This document shows, one piece after another, positions 5,547 through 10,238 of a stretch of DNA of 10,238 bases. Within the stretch, counting starts at the first letter, position 1. Each line of letters starts with the position of its first letter. Both the position numbers and the translations under genes were made by a program. The stretch covers positions 1 through 10,238 of the forward strand of contig JAJZZU010000065.1 in the NCBI GenBank assembly GCA_021797365.1. The letters run 5' to 3'. The notes under the pieces are model-generated. The model saw only the letters and a program-made list of their open reading frames with translations, was not told the DNA's origin and did no database searches. This DNA is from Pseudomonadota bacterium (GTDB lineage: Bacteria > Pseudomonadota > Gammaproteobacteria > Acidiferrobacterales > Acidiferrobacteraceae).

Positions 5547-7043
5547 CTAGGGAGTCGCGCCGGCGAGTCGCACGCCCGGGCGCCATAAAAGATGATGCAC
5601 GGAGGCCGTCATCACATGCAGCAAGGGCGCGGGCCACAGCCCCAGGACGAGCACCGCCGCACCGAGGACTGCGAGAAACGAAAGTTCGCGCCCGGTCACG
5701 TCCGACAAGGCCGCCACGGCGGGCTTGGTGACCGGCCCGAAGATGACCCTCTTGTACATCCAGAGCGTGTAGGCGGCACCCGAGATCAAGGTCGTGGCCG
5801 CGAGCACCGCGTACCAGAAGTCGGCCTTGAACGCCCCCAGGATCACCAGGAACTCGCCCACGAAACCGGAGGTGCCGGGTAGCCCGGAGTTGGCCATGGC
5901 AAAGAGCATCATGAACGCCGCGAATACCGGCATGCGATTGACGACACCGCCGTAGTCGTGGATGGCGCGGGAGTGCAGGCGATCATATAGCACCCCGACA
6001 CACAGAAACATCGCGGCCGACACAAAGCCGTGCGAGATCATCTGCACGAGCGCGCCATCCATGGCGATGCGGCTGAACAGGAAAATCCCGAGGGTCACAA
6101 AGCCCATGTGTGCGATCGACGAATAGGCAATCAGCTTTTTCATGTCGTCTTGCACCAGCGCCACAAGACCGATATAGACCACGGCGATGAGCGAGAGCGT
6201 GATCATGAGACCCGCCAGTTCGTGGCTCGCCTGCGGCACGATCGGCAGACTGAAACGCACGAAACCGTAGGCGCCCATCTTCAGCATGATGGCCGCAAGC
6301 ACCACCGATCCGCCGGTCGGCGCCTCCACATGCGCATCCGGGAGCCACGTATGGACCGGCCACATCGGGATCTTGACCGCAAACGCGATCAAAAACGCCA
6401 GGAATATCAAGATCTGCGGGGTCGCGGCGAGCGGCAGATGATAAAACGAGACGATATTGAAGGTCTCGCCGGCGCGGAAATACAGATAAAGCAGGGCCAC
6501 CAGCATCAATACCGAGCCAAGGAAGGTATACAGAAAGAACTTGATGGTGGCGTAGACCCGATTCGGCCCCCCCCAGATGCCGATGATCAGGAACATCGGG
6601 ATCAGCATCGCCTCCCAGAAGACATAAAACAGCATGGCGTCGAGGGCGCTGAACACCCCGATCATGAGGCCTTCCATGATGAGGAAGGAGGCAAAATACT
6701 CCGGCACGCGTTCCTTGATCGCGGGACCTGCGGCCATCACCACGATCACACCCACCACGCTTGTGAGCAGCACGAGCGGCAGCGAGATGCCATCGACCCC
6801 AAGCGCATAATTGATGTGGAACGCCGGTATCCAGGGGACGCTTTCGCGAAACTGCATGGCGAACGAATCGGCGTGAAACAAGCCCCATAAGGGCATGGTC
6901 GCCAAAAAAGCGCCGACGGCGCCGACGGCGGCAAGCGGGCGGACGAGTTTAGGATAACGCCGGCCGCCGACCAGTATGAGGACCCCGAAGACGATGGGCA
7001 GCCAGATCGCGACGCTGAGGGCTATATGTCGATAGACGTCCAT
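5547..7043 (-). CDS. nuoM: NADH-quinone oxidoreductase subunit M
   Basis: Central antiporter-like proton-pumping subunit of the complex I membrane arm, between NuoL and NuoN. At 498 residues it is close to the E. coli protein (about 509). Key residues are in place: E144 in FWEAMLIPMF, K224 in FAVKIPMWPVHTWLPDAHVEAPT, K255 in MLKMGAYGF and E397 in GFVGEF. The second antiporter-family signature, DDMKKLIAYSSIAHMGF, is at 299-315. ATG 7043 (MDVYRHIAL) is the right start: the open frame continues upstream to 7382, but that part lies inside nuoL, reads as arginine/alanine-rich shadow sequence, and would overshoot the family length. An AAGG ribosome-binding motif overlaps the nuoL TAA stop 11 bp upstream. 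Confidence 0.97.
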   Translation of the reverse strand: MDVYRHIALSVAIWLPIVFGVLILVGGRRYPKLVRPLAAVGAVGAFLATMPLWGLFHADSFAMQFRESVPWIPAFHINYALGVDGISLPLVLLTSVVGVIVVMAAGPAIKERVPEYFASFLIMEGLMIGVFSALDAMLFYVFWEAMLIPMFLIIGIWGGPNRVYATIKFFLYTFLGSVLMLVALLYLYFRAGETFNIVSFYHLPLAATPQILIFLAFLIAFAVKIPMWPVHTWLPDAHVEAPTGGSVVLAAIMLKMGAYGFVRFSLPIVPQASHELAGLMITLSLIAVVYIGLVALVQDDMKKLIAYSSIAHMGFVTLGIFLFSRIAMDGALVQMISHGFVSAAMFLCVGVLYDRLHSRAIHDYGGVVNRMPVFAAFMMLFAMANSGLPGTSGFVGEFLVILGAFKADFWYAVLAATTLISGAAYTLWMYKRVIFGPVTKPAVAALSDVTGRELSFLAVLGAAVLVLGLWPAPLLHVMTASVHHLLWRPGVRLAGATP

Positions 7044-7054
7044 GGTGGCAGCCC

Positions 7055-9016
7055 TTATCCGCGGTGGAGAAAGAATGTCATGAGCACAAAGAGCCCGAGT
7101 ATGATGGCGAAGGCATAATGATAGATATAGCCGGATTGCAGGCGCCGGCCCCACGCCGCGATCCGCCCCACGAGCCGCGCGGTGCCGTTCACGAGCGCCC
7201 CGTCTATGAGCTGCACATCCCCGACGCGCCATAGAAAACGTCCGGCCGCGCGCGCCCCCGCGGCGAAGCCCCCGAGATAGACGGCATCGAAGCCGTATCC
7301 GGCGCGCAATACGGCGTACACGGCGTGCAGCCGGCGCGCCATCCGTGCCGGCAGCTCCGGCCGGCGGATATAGAGATACCACGCGCTGGCGATGCCGCCG
7401 AGCGCCAGGTAAAGCGGCGGCGAGAGGAATGCCGCGCCCATGAAGGCCAGCACCCCGTGATAGTGGGGGGCCATGCGCAAGAGCGGATTGTCGGCCGGCC
7501 GCACGTAAAGGGCACCCTGAAAGAAGTGACCGAAGAGCAGCGGGCGCATGAGCAACATACCGGCGAGCACCGACGGTATGGCCAACAGCACAAGCGGCAG
7601 CGTCACCACCCAGGGGGATTCCTTGAGATGGTGGCGGGCCTGGGCGTCCATGCGCGGTTCACCATAGAACGCCAGGAACAGCATGCGGAAGGTGTAAAAC
7701 GCGGTCACGAACACGCCCGCGAGCACCGCCGCGAACGCATAATCGGCGCCCGGCAGGGTCGAGCGCGCGACCGCGTCGATGATCGCGTCCTTGGAGAAAA
7801 AACCGGCGAACGGCGGGATACCGGCGAGCGCGAGCGAGCCCACCCAGGTGGCCGCGAACGTGATCGGCATATAGCGGCGCAGGCCGCCCATCTTGCGCAT
7901 ATCCTGTTCGTGATGCAGGGCGATGATGACCGAACCGGCCGCCAAAAACAGCAGGGCCTTGAAAAACGCATGCGTGACGAGATGGAAGATGGCGGCGGCG
8001 TAGGCCGACGCGCCGAGCGCTGCGGTCATGTAACCCAACTGCGACAGCGTCGAATAGGCGATCACGCGCTTGATGTCGGTTTGCACCATGCCAAGCAGCG
8101 CCATGAAGAACGCCGTCGAGGCCCCCACCACAAGCACCACGCTGCGCGCCACCGGCGACTGCTCGAAGAGCGGCGACATGCGCGCCACCATGAAGACCCC
8201 GGCTGTGACCATGGTCGCGGCATGGATCAGGGCCGAGATCGGCGTCGGGCCCTCCATGGAATCCGGCAGCCACACATGCAGCGGCATCTGCGCCGACTTG
8301 CCCATGGCGCCTATGAATAGGAGGATGCAGATCACGGTGAGCATGTGCCAGGACGTGCCATCGGTCACGGTAAGGCGCGCATGGCGTGCGGCGTCCACAT
8401 GGGCGAAGACCGTGGCGTAATCGAGGCTATGAAACACCGTATAGATCGCCGCGATCCCAAGAACGAAGCCAAAGTCGCCGAGACGGTTCACCAGAAAGGC
8501 CTTGAGGCTCGCGAAGATCGCCGACTCGCGCGTATACCAAAAGCCGATCAAGAGGTACGAGACGAGGCCCACGGCCTCCCATCCAAAGAAAAGCTGCAGG
8601 AAGTTGTTGGCCATGACGAGCATGAGCATGGCAAAGGTAAATAGCGAGATATAGCTGAAAAAGCGCTGATAGCCCGGGTCCCCGCGCATATACCCTATGG
8701 TGTAGATGTGCACCATGAGCGATACGAACGTCACCACGACCATCATAAGGGCGGTGAGCGGATCAATCAGAAAGCCCACCGTGAGCGGCAATCCGCCGGC
8801 ACGTCCCCACAAATACACGGTGGCGTCGAGATCGTGGCCGGACATCACCTGCGGCAGCGCAAAACAAGCCGACAGGGCGAATGCCACCGCGACCCCGAGG
8901 ATGACGATGCGATGCGTCCAGACCGTTCCCAGTGCCCGGCCAAACAGGCCGGCGGCAAGGGATACCGCAAGACACGCAAGCGGGATCGCCGTGTACAGCG
9001 CAAGCGCGGACGTCAC
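7055..9016 (-). CDS. nuoL: NADH-quinone oxidoreductase subunit L
   Basis: The most distal antiporter-like proton-pumping subunit of complex I, 653 residues (E. coli NuoL is about 613). Expected functional residues are visible: E147 (FGWEAVGLVSYLL), K240 (MGKSAQMPLHVWLPD), H265 (SALIHAATMVTAG), H345 and H349 (HLVTHAFFKALLF) with K353, and K409-D410 (GFFSKDAII). The C-terminal part, from about 530, holds the long lateral-helix region that runs along the membrane arm and a last membrane helix near 630-648. The start is GTG 9016. No upstream in-frame ATG fits, and AAGGG sits 8 nt ahead of the GTG inside the last codons of nuoK. The gap to nuoK is only 4 bp, which suggests translational coupling. 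Confidence 0.97.
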   Translation of the reverse strand: MTSALALYTAIPLACLAVSLAAGLFGRALGTVWTHRIVILGVAVAFALSACFALPQVMSGHDLDATVYLWGRAGGLPLTVGFLIDPLTALMMVVVTFVSLMVHIYTIGYMRGDPGYQRFFSYISLFTFAMLMLVMANNFLQLFFGWEAVGLVSYLLIGFWYTRESAIFASLKAFLVNRLGDFGFVLGIAAIYTVFHSLDYATVFAHVDAARHARLTVTDGTSWHMLTVICILLFIGAMGKSAQMPLHVWLPDSMEGPTPISALIHAATMVTAGVFMVARMSPLFEQSPVARSVVLVVGASTAFFMALLGMVQTDIKRVIAYSTLSQLGYMTAALGASAYAAAIFHLVTHAFFKALLFLAAGSVIIALHHEQDMRKMGGLRRYMPITFAATWVGSLALAGIPPFAGFFSKDAIIDAVARSTLPGADYAFAAVLAGVFVTAFYTFRMLFLAFYGEPRMDAQARHHLKESPWVVTLPLVLLAIPSVLAGMLLMRPLLFGHFFQGALYVRPADNPLLRMAPHYHGVLAFMGAAFLSPPLYLALGGIASAWYLYIRRPELPARMARRLHAVYAVLRAGYGFDAVYLGGFAAGARAAGRFLWRVGDVQLIDGALVNGTARLVGRIAAWGRRLQSGYIYHYAFAIILGLFVLMTFFLHRG

Positions 9017-9020
9017 CGGG

Positions 9021-9326
9021 CTAACCCTTCAGCGTGTCGAAATCGTCGACATTGATCGTGCGGCGATTACGAAACAGGACGATGAGTATGGCAAGGCCGA
9101 TGGCTGATTCCGCGGCGGCCACCGTCAGGACAAAGAAGACGAAGACCTGTCCCGACATCCCCCAGAGGAAGTGCGAGAAGGCCACGAAATTCAGGTTCAC
9201 GGCGAGCAGGATGAGCTCGATCGCCATCAACAGCACAACGAGGTTCTTGCGATTGAGGAATACGCCGACCACACCTATGGCAAACAGCGCGCCCGCCAGG
9301 ATCAGATACTGCGACAGTGAAACCAC
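9021..9326 (-). CDS. nuoK: NADH-quinone oxidoreductase subunit K
   Basis: Small three-helix subunit of the complex I membrane arm, 101 residues against 100 in E. coli. Helices lie near 5-23, 28-50 and 61-85. The two buried glutamates needed for proton transfer are E37 (LMAIELIL) and E73 ([11 protein letters not shown]). The tail [11 protein letters not shown] resembles the usual NuoK end. The frame is open to 9407, but GTG 9326 gives the normal length and the usual [13 protein letters not shown] N-terminus, with a G-rich ribosome-binding sequence (GGGGGGAT) shortly upstream. The upstream part overlaps the 3' end of nuoJ and is not family-like. A 34-bp, locally AT-rich gap separates it from nuoJ, the widest gap in this part of the operon. 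Confidence 0.95.
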   Translation of the reverse strand: MVSLSQYLILAGALFAIGVVGVFLNRKNLVVLLMAIELILLAVNLNFVAFSHFLWGMSGQVFVFFVLTVAAAESAIGLAILIVLFRNRRTINVDDFDTLKG

Positions 9327-9360
9327 GGTCCTATCCCCCCGTTTATCAATATATTCGGCG

Positions 9361-9972
9361 TCATGCCTTGGGCTCCGCCGGCATCTTGACGAGCCGCATG
9401 CGGTCACGCGCCCGCACCTCGACTTGCCGCGCCGGATCTTGATATTTGGTATCGGGCCTTCTCCGCATGGTAAGCGCGATCGCAGCGACGATCGCTACCA
9501 GAAGGATCGCGGCGGCGATCTCGAACGGGTAGACGTAGGTGGTATATAAGAGCATGCCAAGCGCGCGGGTGTTGCTGACATGCAGGACCGGCGCGCCGAC
9601 CGCGGATGCCGCGATCCGTGTCGGGGCAAGCTGCCTTGGACTAACCGCGAGCGCGATCTCCACCACCATGAGCACCGCCACGAGTCCCCCGATCGGCAGA
9701 TACTCCCCGAACCCCTGGCGCAGCACCGCGAGATTCACGTCGATCATCATGACCACGAACAAAAACAGCACCATCACCGCGCCGACGTAGACGAGCACCA
9801 GGACGATGGCCAGAAATTCCGCCTTGAGGAGCATCCAAAGACACGCCGCGCTGACGAAGGCCAGCACCAGAAACAGCGCCGACTTCACCGGATTCCTGAT
9901 GGTCACGACCATGGCGGCCGACCCGAGCAGTATCGCCGAAAAAAAATAAAAGACCGCGCTCTCGAACGTCAT
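9361..9972 (-). CDS. nuoJ: NADH-quinone oxidoreductase subunit J
   Basis: Membrane subunit of complex I that lies beside NuoK and NuoA and takes part in coupling quinone reduction to proton movement. It has 203 residues with five expected helices, near 5-24, 30-50, 54-77, 91-110 and 147-169. The most diagnostic part is the third helix, [20 protein letters not shown], the family's conserved segment with Y62 and the G64 region; E52 precedes it. The C-terminus (170-203) is a charged, basic cytoplasmic tail that makes it a little longer than the E. coli protein (about 184). ATG 9972 and the adjacent in-frame GTG 9975 are both possible; AAGGG (9986-9982) is 9 nt from the ATG and 6 nt from the GTG. 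The gap to nuoI is about 12 bp. Confidence 0.95.
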   Translation of the reverse strand: MTFESAVFYFFSAILLGSAAMVVTIRNPVKSALFLVLAFVSAACLWMLLKAEFLAIVLVLVYVGAVMVLFLFVVMMIDVNLAVLRQGFGEYLPIGGLVAVLMVVEIALAVSPRQLAPTRIAASAVGAPVLHVSNTRALGMLLYTTYVYPFEIAAAILLVAIVAAIALTMRRRPDTKYQDPARQVEVRARDRMRLVKMPAEPKA

Positions 9973-9984
9973 CACCCTCGACCC

Positions 9985-10238
9985 TTAGCGGTACCGTGCA
10001 TCGGCGGCACGATCGGCCGCGATCTCTTTCTCGTACTTGTCACCGATGGCAAGCAGCATCGACTTCGTATACACGAGGTCGCCGCGCTTCTCACCGTGGT
10101 AATCGAACACCCGAGTCTCTACGATCGAATCCACCGGGCACGATTCCTCGCAGAACCCACAGAATATGCACTTGGTGAGATCGATGTCATAGCGTGTCGT
10201 GCGCCGCGTGCCGTCGGCGCGCTGCTCGGACTCGATGG
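9985..10238 (-). CDS. nuoI: NADH-quinone oxidoreductase subunit I, C-terminal part (runs off the window)
   Basis: The last 83 codons and TAA stop of NuoI, the 2[4Fe-4S] ferredoxin-like subunit that relays electrons toward the quinone-reducing end of complex I. Translating the minus strand from the window edge gives a [20 protein letters not shown] segment followed by CP, so the second CxxCxxCxxxCP cluster motif is intact. Next come PVDSIVET and a [19 protein letters not shown] stretch characteristic of beta/gammaproteobacterial NuoI. The first cluster motif and the N-terminus lie beyond position 10238. The stop overlaps the AAGGG ribosome-binding motif of nuoJ, consistent with one operon transcript. 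Confidence 0.96.
   Translation of the reverse strand, partial: IESEQRADGTRRTTRYDIDLTKCIFCGFCEESCPVDSIVETRVFDYHGEKRGDLVYTKSMLLAIGDKYEKEIAADRAADARYR

Noticed and set aside
7044..7382. Longer nuoM reading frame extending upstream to 7382
   Set aside because: It overlaps the nuoL coding region in another frame, is Arg-rich, and would make NuoM about 110 residues too long. ATG 7043 has a ribosome-binding site and the right length.
4752..8320. Plus-strand open frames at 4752-5588, 6030-6890 and 7325-8320
   Set aside because: Highly charged His/Arg/Glu-rich translations antisense to nuoN, nuoM and nuoL. The hydrophobic codons of the real genes read as charged residues on the opposite strand.
9327..9407. 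Longer nuoK start at GTG 9407
   Set aside because: The added residues are not hydrophobic or family-like and overlap nuoJ. Starting at GTG 9326 gives the standard length of about 100 residues.

Overview
The window reads as part of the chromosome of a GC-rich proteobacterium. Complex I genes in the order nuoI-J-K-L-M-N, with NuoI, NuoJ and NuoK of beta/gammaproteobacterial type, point to an aerobically respiring Gram-negative. The TonB-dependent receptor confirms an outer membrane. An acidophilic or chemolithotrophic gammaproteobacterium is my impression only; nothing in the sequence proves it.

Layout, left to right. (1) Positions 1-90 hold a strong intrinsic terminator for the minus-strand gene that follows. 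(2) Positions 91-2475 (minus) encode a 794-residue TonB-dependent outer-membrane receptor. (3) The 2476-2736 divergent intergenic region holds a near-perfect PhoB (Pho) box oriented toward the receptor, a nine-base C tract 5 bp upstream of it, and a GC hairpin in the leader of the gene on the other side. (4) Positions 2737-3432 (plus) encode a di-haem cytochrome b561-type membrane protein. (5) Positions 3439-3891 (minus) encode a periplasmic cytochrome c' / c-556 family protein, tail-to-tail with the cytochrome b and only 6 bp from it. (6) Positions 3892-4103 are intergenic, with two GC-rich hairpins just downstream of nuoN. (7) Positions 4104-10238 (minus) carry the distal half of the nuo operon, transcribed right to left: the 3' end of nuoI, then nuoJ, K, L, M and N.

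The nuo genes are tightly packed. Gaps are 4-12 bp except 34 bp between J and K, and ribosome-binding sites overlap upstream stop codons at K/L, L/M and M/N. Together they encode most of the proton-pumping membrane arm (J, K, L, M, N) plus part of NuoI, which carries the iron-sulfur clusters leading to the quinone site. All the key charged residues of the antiporter-like subunits are present. The cytochrome b / cytochrome c' pair is a plausible small quinol-to-cytochrome c electron branch beside complex I.

The observation most worth following is the Pho box. It predicts that the receptor is induced by phosphate starvation, so it may import a phosphorus-containing compound rather than the ferric siderophore or cobalamin usually assumed. 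I see no tRNA, rRNA, CRISPR array, insertion sequence or phage gene. Apart from the Pho-box prediction, the region is mostly ordinary housekeeping respiratory DNA.
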